This document shows positions 35,757-44,707 of a stretch of 64,000 bases of DNA, in pieces. Made by a program: the position numbers and the translations under genes. The DNA lies in NCBI RefSeq assembly GCF_001544835.2, contig NZ_FCNX02000015.1:149314-213313 (forward strand), given 5' to 3'. The DNA comes from Caballeronia fortuita (lineage in GTDB: Bacteria > Pseudomonadota > Gammaproteobacteria > Burkholderiales > Burkholderiaceae). The notes under the pieces are model-generated. The model searched no databases and was not told the DNA's origin. It was given only the letters and a program-made list of their open reading frames with translations. How positions within the stretch are numbered: the first letter of the stretch is position 1; each line of letters opens with the position of its first letter.

Positions 35757-35873
35757 TCAACGGTAATAATCGTGATGATGGTGATACCCGCCACCGTCCG
35801 GCACGACGATGCAGCCCGATAGCGCGCTACCCAACAACACGCTCAAGGCCGCAAGGATCGCTAGTCTCTTCAT
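35757..35873 (-). CDS. 38-residue lipoprotein with His-rich end
   Basis: A tiny protein with a lipoprotein signal (MKRLAILAALSVLLGSALSG, then C) and a mature part of 18 residues containing GGGYHHHHDYYR. ACGGAGAA lies before the ATG at 35873. It probably belongs with the similar His-rich small gene 96 bp downstream. Function unknown. Confidence 0.65.
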   Translation of the reverse strand: MKRLAILAALSVLLGSALSGCIVVPDGGGYHHHHDYYR

Positions 35874-36050
35874 GGGTTTCTCCGTGTGAATCCATGGAAA
35901 CCAATGTAGCGGTTCGCAAAATGACAAGCCGTTTTCGTTTGTAAGCAAACGTGTAACCTGAAATATTCGCGATGGGTGCGGAGCGTGCGCCGTTGCACGC
36001 GTATGCGCGACACGTTATCCTGAACTACGATTTAAATTGTCGGAGTGGCT

Positions 36051-36575
36051 ATGTCGCACATCAGCACGGGCGTCGAATACGCGCTGCACTGCATGCTCTA
36101 TCTCGCGGAGCCGCCGCATGGCGTGCGCGAAGCGAGCGTGCGCGATCTCGCGGAATTGCAGGGCGTGCCTGCGGAGTACGTCGCAAAGCTCTTCACGAAG
36201 CTGCACAAGGCGGGACTCGTCGTCGCGACGGAAGGCGCGCGCGGCGGTTTCGCGCTCGCGCGTCCGTCGAAGGAAATCAGCGTGCTGGATGTGGTCGACG
36301 CGATCGACGGCGACAAGCCGCTCTTCGATTGCCGCGAGATCCGCTCGCGCTGCGCGGTATTCGGCGACGACGCGCCGCCCTGGGCGACGAGCGGCGTATG
36401 CGCCGTTCACGCCGTGATGAAGAACGCGGAGAAGCGCATGCGCGAGGCGCTCGCGGCGGACCGGCTGTCCGATCTCGCGGGCCGCCTGCACGCGAAAGCG
36501 CCGCGCACGTTCGGGCCGCAAGTGGTCAAATGGCTCGACCAGCGCAGCGGCCAGCGGCGCGCCGCGAAAAACTGA
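36051..36575 (+). CDS. Rrf2 family transcriptional regulator
   Basis: The 174-residue protein has an Rrf2-type winged helix (about 1-85; VRDLAELQGVPAEYVAKLFT and the GARGGFALARPSKEISVLDV wing). Three Cys residues, C94, C101 and C117, lie where Rrf2 proteins hold a [2Fe-2S] or [4Fe-4S] cluster, but with wider spacing than IscR or NsrR. It should sense redox, nitric oxide or iron status. CGGAG precedes the ATG; a GTG at 36045 is an alternative start. An ATTTAAAT palindrome lies just upstream and could be its own operator. Confidence 0.88.
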   Translation: MSHISTGVEYALHCMLYLAEPPHGVREASVRDLAELQGVPAEYVAKLFTKLHKAGLVVATEGARGGFALARPSKEISVLDVVDAIDGDKPLFDCREIRSRCAVFGDDAPPWATSGVCAVHAVMKNAEKRMREALAADRLSDLAGRLHAKAPRTFGPQVVKWLDQRSGQRRAAKN

Positions 36576-36581
36576 AAGCGC

Positions 36582-37004
36582 TTATCGGACGATCTTCGGC
36601 TTCATGTTCGGCGTGAGGGAAACGCCGACCACATGACCATCGCGCACGCCGCAGCGGCTGTCCACGCGCGTCCATTGCTCCTTGCCGCGCGCCTTCGCGA
36701 ACGCGCGCATCACGATGACCTTGTCGACCGGAACCGGGTTGCCGACACTGAAGATCGTAGTATCGTCGTCGATCTTCGCGGACAGCACGCGGCGGTCGGG
36801 CACGATCAGCGTGTCGTACTTGGGCGCGTTCTCCACCCAGTGATCGAATGCGGCGACGCATTGCGCGACGGCATCGGGCACGTGAAGCCTCGTCAGATAC
36901 GAATAGTCTTCGGGCAGGTCCGGCGTTTCCTGCGCCTGGACAAGCTGAAACGTCGACGCAGACAAAGCGAGCGCGAACAGGGCGGGTGCAAGAAAATTCT
37001 TCAT
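36582..37004 (-). CDS. Small secreted protein of unknown function
   Basis: The 140-residue product has a signal peptide (about 1-24, ending VQA-Q) and a mature domain with two Cys that could pair (AQCVAAF and DSRCGVRDG). It ends with basic residues. No family recognised. The ATG at 37004 fits the signal peptide; the longer frame upstream does not. It converges with the Rrf2 gene, their stops being six bases apart. Confidence 0.75.
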   Translation of the reverse strand: MKNFLAPALFALALSASTFQLVQAQETPDLPEDYSYLTRLHVPDAVAQCVAAFDHWVENAPKYDTLIVPDRRVLSAKIDDDTTIFSVGNPVPVDKVIVMRAFAKARGKEQWTRVDSRCGVRDGHVVGVSLTPNMKPKIVR

Positions 37005-37236
37005 GCGATGGGCGATGAATAAGGCGTTCGGGAACGTTCGGGCAAGCGCGGATCGCGGAGCACGGATCGCGTGAATGGCGCTGACATGCGGTGCGCGCGC
37101 CCGCGCAGGAATGGCGCGGAGTATACCGTGTGACGTTTTATGACGTCGAGCGTCGCGCGCATTTCGAATGCTGATCGAAAGCATTGCGCGCCGCGCGGTA
37201 TCCTTTCATGCGAACTCACCACGCGAGAGGTGCGCC

Positions 37237-37800
37237 ATGAAAGCGGTGCGATGGTCGCAACAGGACGGCACAGGGCTGGAGCATCTCGTTCTGAACGAGA
37301 CCGGCGAGGGCATCGTGATCGAGAGCGCGGTCGTAGGCGAGGACGAAGCGCATGACTTCGGCCTCGTATATCGCATCGAGTGCGATGCGCGCTGGCAAGT
37401 CACGCGGCTCGCGCTGAAGCTCGCGGGCGGCGCCTCGCTCGACTTGTATCGCAGAGATGGCAACAACGGCGACGCGCACGCCTGGACCGACGCGAACGGC
37501 GAGCCGCAGGAAGCGCTGCGCGGCTGCATCGACGTGGACCTCACCGCGACGCCTCTCACCAACACGCTGCCCATCCGCCGCCTGCAACTCGAACGCGGGG
37601 AGCGGCGCGTGATCCGCGTCGTCTATGTGCGCGTGCCGGAATTGAGCGTGAGCGTGGCGGAGCAGGCATACACGTGCATCGAGCCGGATCGCCGCTATCG
37701 TTACGAAGGGCTCGACACGGGCTTCACGGCGGATATCACCGTCGATGAAGACGGCTTCGTCATCGACTATCCGGGTCTCTTCACGCGCATCCGGCGATAA
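37237..37800 (+). CDS. Putative glycolipid-binding domain protein
   Basis: The 187-residue cytosolic protein matches the putative glycolipid-binding family (PF06475 type) in length and pattern: N-terminal MKAVRWSQQDGTGLEHL, middle GCIDVDLTATPLTNTLPIRR, and C-terminal CIEPDRRYRYEGLDTGFTAD. The fold is related to LolA/LppX-like lipid carriers, but these members have no signal peptide. Role unknown. Confidence 0.8.
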   Translation: MKAVRWSQQDGTGLEHLVLNETGEGIVIESAVVGEDEAHDFGLVYRIECDARWQVTRLALKLAGGASLDLYRRDGNNGDAHAWTDANGEPQEALRGCIDVDLTATPLTNTLPIRRLQLERGERRVIRVVYVRVPELSVSVAEQAYTCIEPDRRYRYEGLDTGFTADITVDEDGFVIDYPGLFTRIRR

Positions 37801-37842
37801 TACGCAGACCTTCGCCTCAACCGGTTGCCACCGATTTCCATC

Positions 37843-38898
37843 ATGAACGACATGACTTCACCCCGTCTCACGAGCCTTTCCCACGGCGGCGGCTGCGGCT
37901 GCAAGATCGCGCCCGGCGTGCTCGCCGACCTGCTCAAGCGCGCGACGCCGCTGCCCGCATTCCCGAATCTGCTCGTCGGCAACGACACCGCCGACGATGC
38001 CGCCGTCTACAAGCTCAACGACGAGCAGGCCATCGTCGCGACGACGGACTTCTTCATGCCGATCGTCGACGATCCGTTCGACTTTGGCCGCATCGCCGCG
38101 ACGAACGCGCTTTCCGATGTCTACGCGATGGGCGGCAAGCCGATTCTCGCGCTCGCGCTCGTCGGCATGCCGATCAACGTGCTGCCGCACGAAGTCATCG
38201 CGCAAGTGCTGAAGGGCGGCGAAGCGGTGTGCGCGGAAGCGGGCATTCCGGTCGCGGGCGGCCATTCGATCGATTCCGTCGAACCGATTTACGGTCTCGC
38301 GGCGCTCGGCATCGTGCATCCGTCGCGCGTGAAGCGCAACGCGGCCGCGCGCGCGGGCGACGTGCTCGTGCTCGGCAAGCCGCTCGGCGTCGGCGTGCTG
38401 TCGGCGGCACTCAAGAAAGACAAGCTCGATGCCGCCGGCTACAAGGCGATGATCGACGCGACGACGAAGCTCAATCGTCCCGGCGCGGAACTCGCGCAAC
38501 TCGACGGCGTGCACGCGCTCACCGACGTCACCGGCTTCGGCCTGCTCGGTCACACGCTGGAACTCGCGCGCGGCGCGAAGCTGACGGCGCGCATCCGTTA
38601 TGCCGATCTGCCGTGGCTGCCGCAAGTGCGCGAATTCGTGCGCGCGGGCATCTATACGGGCGCATCGGGGCGCAACTGGAGCGCGTATGGCGAAGATATC
38701 TCGCTGAACGTCGACGGCACGCAAAGCGACGAGGCCCGCGCCTTGCTCACCGATCCGCAGACTTCGGGCGGGCTGCTCGTGTCGTGCGCGCCGCAAGCGG
38801 TCGACGACGTGCTCGCGATTTTCCGGGCGGACGGCTTCGGCGATGCGACGGTCATCGGCGAGATGACGGACGGCGCGAGCCGCGTGGACGTCCGCTAA
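37843..38898 (+). CDS. selD: Selenide, water dikinase (SelD)
   Basis: The 351-residue enzyme has the glycine-rich GGGCGCKIAPGVL active-site segment with the catalytic residue as Cys (TGC), so it is the Cys form and not a selenoprotein. AIR-synthase-like motifs follow: DDAAVY, GGHSIDSVEPIYGLAALG and TDVTGFGLLGH. It makes selenophosphate from selenide and ATP for selenocysteine and for selenouridine in tRNA. Neither selA, selB nor the tRNA selenouridine synthase is in the window. ATG 37843 is used; ATG 37852 is also possible. Confidence 0.93.
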   Translation: MNDMTSPRLTSLSHGGGCGCKIAPGVLADLLKRATPLPAFPNLLVGNDTADDAAVYKLNDEQAIVATTDFFMPIVDDPFDFGRIAATNALSDVYAMGGKPILALALVGMPINVLPHEVIAQVLKGGEAVCAEAGIPVAGGHSIDSVEPIYGLAALGIVHPSRVKRNAAARAGDVLVLGKPLGVGVLSAALKKDKLDAAGYKAMIDATTKLNRPGAELAQLDGVHALTDVTGFGLLGHTLELARGAKLTARIRYADLPWLPQVREFVRAGIYTGASGRNWSAYGEDISLNVDGTQSDEARALLTDPQTSGGLLVSCAPQAVDDVLAIFRADGFGDATVIGEMTDGASRVDVR

Positions 38899-38916
38899 TC
38901 ACACATCGAACAAGGC

Positions 38917-39843
38917 ATGAAGGAAGAATCTCCGAAAGCCATTTTCTACGCGCTCGCCGCGAACTTCGGCATCGCCGTCTGCAAGTTCGGGGCGGCCGCC
39001 TTCACAGGTTCCGGCGCGATGTTCGCCGAGGCCATCCATTCCACTGCCGATTGCGGCAATCAGTTGCTGCTGCTTTTCGGCCTCAAACGCGCACAGGCGC
39101 CCGCGAACGCGCTGCATCCGCTCGGCTCGGGGCGCGAGATCTACTTCTATGCGCTGATCGTCGCGCTGCTTCTGTTTTTCGTCGGCGGTGCCTTCTCGGT
39201 GTACGAGGGCGCGCATCGGCTGATGCATCACGAACCGCTGTCGAATCCGATCGTCGCGCTCGTGATTCTCGGCATTTCCGTCGTGCTCGAAGCCTTCTCG
39301 CTCGCGGGCGCGGTCCGCGAAATCCGCAAGGGCGCGCCGAACAAGACCTTGTGGCGATGGTTTCGCGAGACCCGCGAGTCGGAGCTGCTCGTCGTCGCGG
39401 GCGAGGACGTCGCGGCGCTGCTCGGTCTTGCGATCGCGTTCGCGGCCGTGCTGACGACGATGCTCACCGGTAATCCCGCATACGACGCCGCCGGCTCGAT
39501 CGGCGTCGGCGTGCTGCTGATGATCATCGCGTTTCTGGTCGCGCGGGAAGTGAAGTCGATGATCGTCGGCGAATCCGCGAGTCCGGAAGTCCGCAAGGCG
39601 ATCGATGCGCACTTGCGCACGCGTCCCGAGATCACCCGCATCATCAGCCTCATCACGCTGCAATGGGGCAAGCATGTCGTGGTCGCGGTGCAGGCCGAGA
39701 TGATCGACTACGACAGCGGCCGCGCGATGATCGATGCGATCAACGTCATCGAGGACGATCTGCAGCGCGCGTTCCCGCAAGTGCGCTGGGTGTTCTTCGA
39801 ACCCGATATCGCGCGCGATCGCAGCGAACGAGCCGCCGCCTGA
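38917..39843 (+). CDS. Cation diffusion facilitator (CDF) family transporter
   Basis: The 308-residue protein has about six membrane segments and a cytosolic C-terminal domain (about 225-300). The HSTAD motif (H41, D45) and GEDVAALLGL carry the metal-site residues of the SLC30A9-like CDF subgroup. It should export Zn, Mn, Fe or another divalent cation by proton exchange; the metal is not predictable. It follows selD by 18 bp and may be cotranscribed. Confidence 0.88.
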   Translation: MKEESPKAIFYALAANFGIAVCKFGAAAFTGSGAMFAEAIHSTADCGNQLLLLFGLKRAQAPANALHPLGSGREIYFYALIVALLLFFVGGAFSVYEGAHRLMHHEPLSNPIVALVILGISVVLEAFSLAGAVREIRKGAPNKTLWRWFRETRESELLVVAGEDVAALLGLAIAFAAVLTTMLTGNPAYDAAGSIGVGVLLMIIAFLVAREVKSMIVGESASPEVRKAIDAHLRTRPEITRIISLITLQWGKHVVVAVQAEMIDYDSGRAMIDAINVIEDDLQRAFPQVRWVFFEPDIARDRSERAAA

Positions 39844-39993
39844 ACGCGAGGGCAGGAGCGCCGCGTGCTACCACTGTGAAGGCCGTCCGGGCTGCTTCTG
39901 CCGCGCGGGCGGCATCGCGTTAGCATTGTCGTGCGATGTGCCGTGTGCCTTGTCCGCATCGAGTCCCCGAAATTTCGTGTTTTCATCCGACCC

Positions 39994-42564
39994 ATGCGCA
40001 AATTGCTCCTAGCAGTGCTGCTCGTCGTCGTGTCGAGCGTTCTTCCGGTCTGTTCCCAATCTTCCTTCGCCGCAGCCGCTTCTCCGCAGCATGCCTCGGC
40101 TGCGGTCGCGCTGACGCCGCAGCAGGCGCGCGACGCGCTCGCGGTGCTCAACGATCCCGCGCGCCGCTCGCAAGTCGCCGATACGCTGCGGGCGATCGCG
40201 GCGGCGGGCGCGCTCGCCGCGCCCGCCGGGGCCAGCGCGCCGCAGGGCGCGTCGGCGGCGGCGCCGGCATCGGGCGCATCGGGCGTGCTTGCGCATTCGC
40301 TGACCGCGAACGGTCTCGCGTCGCAATTGTCGCGGCAGGCCGGGCACTGGCTCGTGCAGATCGGCGCGGGCGTGCGGCACTCGATCGCCGCGCTGCTCGA
40401 TTTCGGGTCCGTGGCGTCGTGGTGGCGCGACAGGACGTCGAGCGAGCAGGCGCGAGCGCTCATCGGTCATGTCGCGTGGACGGTGCTCGCCTCGCTCGTG
40501 CCCGCGCTGTTGCTCGAATTCGTGTGCCTGCGCCTCTTGAAGCGGCCGCGCGCGCGGATCGCGGCGCGCGGCGTCGCCGATGCCGAGGATCAGGATCCCA
40601 GTCTCGTGCGCGACGAGCAGGCGGCCGTGCGCGCCGAAAACGCCGCGGCGCAGAGCGGCGACGCCACCGCGATCCATCTCGCCGAGCGCCGCGCCGACAA
40701 CGCGCGCGGCCAGCGCCACGCCGCGCGCCACTGGACCTTGCTGCAACGTCTGCCGAGCGCGCTGCTGTACGGCTTGCTGTCGCTGATTCCGCTCGTCGTG
40801 TTCATCGGCGTGGTGACGCTGCTGATGTCGATCTTCATCGACGACAACACGCCCGAAGCGCGCGTCGCGGGCTCGCTCATCGATGTCTATCTGGCCTGCC
40901 GCGCGATCGTGATCGTGAGCGGCTTTCTCGTCGCGCCGCGCGCGCCCGGGCTGCGTCTCATCCAGATGCGCGATTTCTACGCGGCCTATACGCATCGCTG
41001 GGTGCAGCGCATCGTGTACGTCGCGGGCGCGGGCAGCGCAATCGCCAATGCGGCCGAGCCGCTCGGCCTGTCCGACGATGCGCGCATTGCCATTCTCAAG
41101 ATCGTCCTCCTGATCGTGCACCTGATGATCGCGTTCGTGATCTTCGAAAGCCGCAATTCGGTGGCCGAGCGCATCCGGCAACGTGCGCGGTCGAACCGCT
41201 CCGTGTCGATTTTCGGCAACTGGCTCGCCGATGTCTGGGCGGGCGTCGCCATCTTCTTCGTGATCGCGCTGTGGTTCGTTTGGGCGCTCGACGTGCAGAA
41301 CGGCTATCGCACGCTGTTCCATCTCGGCGGATTGTCGTTGCTCGTGCTCGTCGGCACGCGCGTGCTCGCGATCGTCACGTTCGGCGCGCTCGGCCGCGTG
41401 TTCCATCAGGACGACGAAGACGACGTTGCGAACGAGTCGATCGTGCGGCGGCGTGCGTATCGCTACTATCCGGCGCTGCGGCGCGTCGTGCAGGCGTTCA
41501 TCGCGGTTGTCACCCTGGTCGCGCTGCTGCAGGTATGGCACGTCGATGTCGTGCATTTCTTCACGTCGGGCGGCGTCGGCAACCGGCTCGCGTCGGCGCT
41601 CGTCACCATCGTCATCGCGGCCGTGTTCGCGGTGCTCGTGTGGGAAGCGGCGAATATCGTCGTCGAACGCCGTCTCGAACAATGGACGGCGACCGGCGAG
41701 CGCCTGCGCGCCGCGCGCCTGCGCACGCTGCTGCCGATGATGCGCACGGGCCTCTTCATCATCATCGCGATGGTGGTCGTGCTGACGGGGCTATCGCAGC
41801 TCGGCGTGAACACGGCGCCCTTGCTCGCGAGCGCGAGCATCTTCGGCGTGGCGCTCGGTTTCGGTTCGCAGAAGCTCGTGCAGGATCTCATCACCGGCAT
41901 CTTCCTGTTGATGGAAAACGCGATGCAGGTCGGCGACTGGGTGACGCTCGCGGGCGTATCGGGCACGGTCGAATATCTGTCGATCCGCACGGTGCGTCTG
42001 CGCGGCGGCGACGGCTCGCTCTACACGGTGCCGTTCAGTTCGGTGTCGACGGTGAACAACACCAATCGCGGCATCGGCAACGCGGCAGTGCGTGTGTCGA
42101 TCGCGCTCGGACAGGATGTCGATCTCGCGATCTCCACGCTCAAGGAAATCGGCGCGGCCCTGCGCGAAGACGAAGCCTTCCGCGACGGCATTCTCTCCGA
42201 CTTCAGCTTCTGGGGCGTCGATGCCGTCGACGGTTCGACCGTCACGCTCGCCGGGCAGATTCAGTGCCGCGACAGCGCGCGCTGGCCGGTGCAGCGCGAG
42301 TTCAACCGCCGCATTCTCAACGAGTTCACGGCGCGCGGCATCGAAATCGCCAATCCGCAGCGCAACTTCGTGATCGTGAACGGCGGCAATGCGGAAGCGG
42401 GTACGGACGGCAGCACGGAAGGCGAGCAGGACGCCGATGTCGCGGGCGCGGACCAGCGCGGCGAGCCGTCGAAGGCCGCGCAGCATCCAACGAGCGAGGC
42501 CGCAGGATCGCCCAATGTCGCGGCGAACGCGCCGCCGCCGCGCTCATCGCAAAGCGGGACGTAG
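39994..42564 (+). CDS. Large mechanosensitive ion channel, MscS family
   Basis: The 856-residue protein has a signal peptide (about 1-29, ending SFA-A), an Ala-rich periplasmic region with a short coiled stretch, about ten membrane segments, and a C-terminal MscS channel domain (about residues 595-790; FGVALGFGSQKLVQDLITGI and the beta-domain VGDWVTLAGVSGTVEYLSIR). The C-terminal tail is acidic and low-complexity. It should open under membrane tension to release solutes on osmotic downshift. The size is that of the MscK/YbiO-like large group. Confidence 0.9.
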   Translation: MRKLLLAVLLVVVSSVLPVCSQSSFAAAASPQHASAAVALTPQQARDALAVLNDPARRSQVADTLRAIAAAGALAAPAGASAPQGASAAAPASGASGVLAHSLTANGLASQLSRQAGHWLVQIGAGVRHSIAALLDFGSVASWWRDRTSSEQARALIGHVAWTVLASLVPALLLEFVCLRLLKRPRARIAARGVADAEDQDPSLVRDEQAAVRAENAAAQSGDATAIHLAERRADNARGQRHAARHWTLLQRLPSALLYGLLSLIPLVVFIGVVTLLMSIFIDDNTPEARVAGSLIDVYLACRAIVIVSGFLVAPRAPGLRLIQMRDFYAAYTHRWVQRIVYVAGAGSAIANAAEPLGLSDDARIAILKIVLLIVHLMIAFVIFESRNSVAERIRQRARSNRSVSIFGNWLADVWAGVAIFFVIALWFVWALDVQNGYRTLFHLGGLSLLVLVGTRVLAIVTFGALGRVFHQDDEDDVANESIVRRRAYRYYPALRRVVQAFIAVVTLVALLQVWHVDVVHFFTSGGVGNRLASALVTIVIAAVFAVLVWEAANIVVERRLEQWTATGERLRAARLRTLLPMMRTGLFIIIAMVVVLTGLSQLGVNTAPLLASASIFGVALGFGSQKLVQDLITGIFLLMENAMQVGDWVTLAGVSGTVEYLSIRTVRLRGGDGSLYTVPFSSVSTVNNTNRGIGNAAVRVSIALGQDVDLAISTLKEIGAALREDEAFRDGILSDFSFWGVDAVDGSTVTLAGQIQCRDSARWPVQREFNRRILNEFTARGIEIANPQRNFVIVNGGNAEAGTDGSTEGEQDADVAGADQRGEPSKAAQHPTSEAAGSPNVAANAPPPRSSQSGT

Positions 42565-42675
42565 CACGCCGGAAGCGGCGAGCATTATGGCGCTCCTATA
42601 ATCGTGCGGGCTGACCGCGCCATCATCGGCGCGGTCTTGTTTCGAAGGTCGAACCCTCACGAGGATCAGCCCGTC

Positions 42676-43827
42676 ATGAGAAAACTCCGCGCATCAAGAT
42701 CGAAAGAACAACACGGCACGTTTCGCACAAACCGCACGTTCGGCACGAGCAGGCTCACGAGAACCGCTCGCGCGACGCTCGCCGCCGCCGGCTTCGCGAC
42801 GCTCGCGGGCTTCACGGGCTGCGCGTTCGCCCAGCCATCCGATGACGCCGACGAAACGGGCAGCCACGGCAACGGCGGCCGCCACGTCAAGGTCATGATC
42901 GTCACGATGTTCGGGCCCGAAGGCCAGATCTGGCTCGACAAGCTCGGCCCGTGGCAGAAGCACAAGGTGCCGGGGCTGTCGCCGGATTATCCCGAGGTCA
43001 ACTGCAATCGCGACGATGTGTGCGTCATCACGACGGGCATGGGTCACACGAACGCGGCGGCGTCGATCATGGCGCTCACGTTCTCGGACCGCTTCGACTT
43101 GCGGCACACGTATTTTCTGGTCGCGGGCATCGCGGGCATCGATCCGAAGCAGGGGACGGTCGGCTCGGCCGCGTGGGCGAAGTATCTCGTCGATTTCGGC
43201 ATCCAGTGGGAACTCGACGCCCGCGAGAAGCCCGCCGACTGGCCGACCGGTTTCCTCGGCATCAACACGAAGAGTCCGTACGAAAAGCCGCCGCTCGATT
43301 ATCGGACGGAGGTGTTCGCGCTCAATGCATCGCTCGCCGATGCCGCCTTCGCGATCTCCCGCAACGTCACGCTTTCCGACAGCGATCAGGCCAAGGTCGC
43401 ACGCGCGAAGTTCGCCTACGCCCCGGCGAACCAGCCACCGCGCGTCATTCAATGCGACACCCTCGCGGGCGACACGTGGTGGTCGGGCAAGTACATCGGC
43501 GAGCGCGCGCGTGCGTGGACGCGGCTGCTAACGGACGGGCGCGGCGTCTATTGCACGACCCAGCAGGAAGACAACGCGACGTACGAAGCCCTGAAGCGCG
43601 CGGCGAGCGTGAAACGGGTGGATCTGTCGCGCGTGGCGGTACTGCGCGCCGGATCCGATTTCGACCGGCCCTACGAAGGGCAGACGGCATCCGACAATCT
43701 CCTCAACTATGCGGATCAGGGCGGATTCACGCCGGCCATCGAAAATCTGTATCGAACGGGCAATCCATTCATACAAGAGGTTGTTACACATTGGGGCGCG
43801 TGGAGCAAGGGCGTGCCGCAAAAGTAA
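42676..43827 (+). CDS. Purine nucleoside permease-like protein (NUP family), exported
   Basis: The 383-residue protein has an Arg-rich leader (about 1-50, ending FAQ) and then the NUP-family body (about 65-383) with VKVMIVTMFGPEGQIW, TTGMGHTNAAASIMAL and AGIAGIDPKQGTVGSAAW. The family is named after a yeast/fungal purine nucleoside permease, but its fold is nucleoside-phosphorylase-like and the protein is soluble. A role in nucleoside binding or cleavage in the periplasm is as likely as transport. It ends just before the flhDC promoter region. Confidence 0.82.
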   Translation: MRKLRASRSKEQHGTFRTNRTFGTSRLTRTARATLAAAGFATLAGFTGCAFAQPSDDADETGSHGNGGRHVKVMIVTMFGPEGQIWLDKLGPWQKHKVPGLSPDYPEVNCNRDDVCVITTGMGHTNAAASIMALTFSDRFDLRHTYFLVAGIAGIDPKQGTVGSAAWAKYLVDFGIQWELDAREKPADWPTGFLGINTKSPYEKPPLDYRTEVFALNASLADAAFAISRNVTLSDSDQAKVARAKFAYAPANQPPRVIQCDTLAGDTWWSGKYIGERARAWTRLLTDGRGVYCTTQQEDNATYEALKRAASVKRVDLSRVAVLRAGSDFDRPYEGQTASDNLLNYADQGGFTPAIENLYRTGNPFIQEVVTHWGAWSKGVPQK

Positions 43828-43911
43828 CAGCCGCTGTTACAGCGGCGGTAAAAACCCTGTGTTTTGAGCCCGTAACACGCGCGTTACTACGATGAGGTAA
43901 TTCTTACCCTG

Positions 43912-43952
43912 AAAGCCGCAGATCGGTAATCACCGATTTTGCGGCTTTTTTT
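43912..43952 (+). terminator. Rho-independent terminator after the NUP-family gene
   Basis: AAAGCCGCAGATCGGT pairs with ACCGATTTTGCGGCTTT, with one G-T mismatch and a short loop, followed by a run of T to 43952. Confidence 0.85.
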
Positions 43953-44161
43953 CGGCCTTAATTCTCAGATTAATGGCGAATAAAAGCTGGGTTCTGGCGT
44001 CAACCGAATCCCTCGAAGCCCCGTTATATGGCGCGAAAGGCATTTATTACGATAAAAACGAAGCCGCGCCGGCTGGACGTCGCAAACGTTAGACAAATAA
44101 CGCGGCGACCTGCGAACCGGTCAAAATTGTCTTACCGAAAAAATTACCGATCGAAAGTGAT

Positions 44162-44198
44162 GTTTGCAACAAAATATTATTGAGACGGTCTTGCAAAC
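44162..44198. promoter_or_regulatory. Inverted repeat covering the flhDC -35 box
   Basis: GTTTGCAA (44162-44169) and TTGCAAAC (44191-44198) are perfect 8-base inverted arms 21 bases apart. The right arm contains the -35 sequence TTGCAA. A protein bound across both arms would block or help the promoter. Confidence 0.5.
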
Positions 44199-44219
44199 GA
44201 TTCAGAGCTTTCTTAGAAT
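44191..44219 (+). promoter_or_regulatory. Sigma-70 type promoter of flhDC
   Basis: -35 TTGCAA (44191-44196), 17-bp spacer, -10 TAGAAT (44214-44219). The predicted start is near 44226. This is the best promoter match in the region. Confidence 0.65.
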
Positions 44220-44234
44220 CCGTCTCACGGTGGT

Positions 44235-44249
44235 GTTACAAGATGTAAC
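44235..44249. promoter_or_regulatory. Palindrome just downstream of the flhDC start
   Basis: GTTACA-AGA-TGTAAC has six-base arms and lies about 10-25 bases after the expected transcription start, a common position for a repressor or activator site in flhDC promoters. Confidence 0.45.
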
Positions 44250-44364
44250 GCACTGAAACAAAGATTACGCAGGACGTAGCCGGGCAGAACGAGTCCGGTG
44301 AGGCACAAAAAAGATATCGGCAAAAAGCCGGCGGGAAATCGGGGATTTACTGGAAGTTGCAACC

Positions 44365-44682
44365 ATGAACGGTCGCGAAACGCTGGAATCGATCCGGGAA
44401 ATCAACTTGTCGTACATCATGCTCGCGCAGCGTCTGTTGCGCGAAGACCGCGCCATCGGCATGTTCCGGCTCGGTCTGTCGGCGGAACTCGCCGATCTGC
44501 TGTCGGGCCTCACGCTCGCACAGGTCGTCAAGCTCGCGTCGTCGGATAACCTGCTTTGCGCATTCCGCTTCAACGATCACACGATGCTGTCGGCCCTGGT
44601 GCAGCCCGCGAAAAACGCGGACATCGCCCCGACGCACGCGGCAATCCTGCTGGCTGGCCAGCCGGCCGAACAGTTCGCTTAA
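44365..44682 (+). CDS. flhD: Flagellar transcriptional regulator FlhD
   Basis: The 105-residue protein matches FlhD: EIREINLSYIMLAQRLLREDRA-type N-terminus (here SIREINLSYIMLAQRLLRED), FRLGLSAELADLLSGLTLAQ and FRFNDHTMLSAL. With FlhC it forms the FlhD4C2 complex that switches on the class II flagellar genes. It is slightly shorter than the enterobacterial form. flhC starts 25 bases after its stop, in one operon. Confidence 0.95.
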   Translation: MNGRETLESIREINLSYIMLAQRLLREDRAIGMFRLGLSAELADLLSGLTLAQVVKLASSDNLLCAFRFNDHTMLSALVQPAKNADIAPTHAAILLAGQPAEQFA

Positions 44683-44707
44683 GGTGACCAAGGTGACGGA
44701 GCGAGCC

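Larger units (their letters stand above)
43828..44364 (+). promoter_or_regulatory. AT-rich intergenic region and flhDC control region
   Basis: This 537-bp stretch is far more AT-rich than its surroundings and has no gene. It begins with a terminator (43912-43952). It then contains a sigma-70 promoter at 44191-44219, an 8-bp inverted repeat overlapping the -35 box, and a second palindrome at 44235-44249 just after the expected transcription start. The remaining leader to the flhD ATG is about 140 nt. Long, heavily regulated upstream regions are usual for flhDC. Confidence 0.7.

Noticed and set aside
37880..37920. SelD possibly encoded as a selenoprotein
   Set aside because: The active-site codon is TGC, not TGA, and the frame is uninterrupted.
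39936..42614. An 892-codon plus-strand frame overlapping the MscS-type channel gene
   Set aside because: Out of frame with the channel, which has a signal peptide, membrane segments and an MscS domain; the alternative is almost all Arg/Ala.
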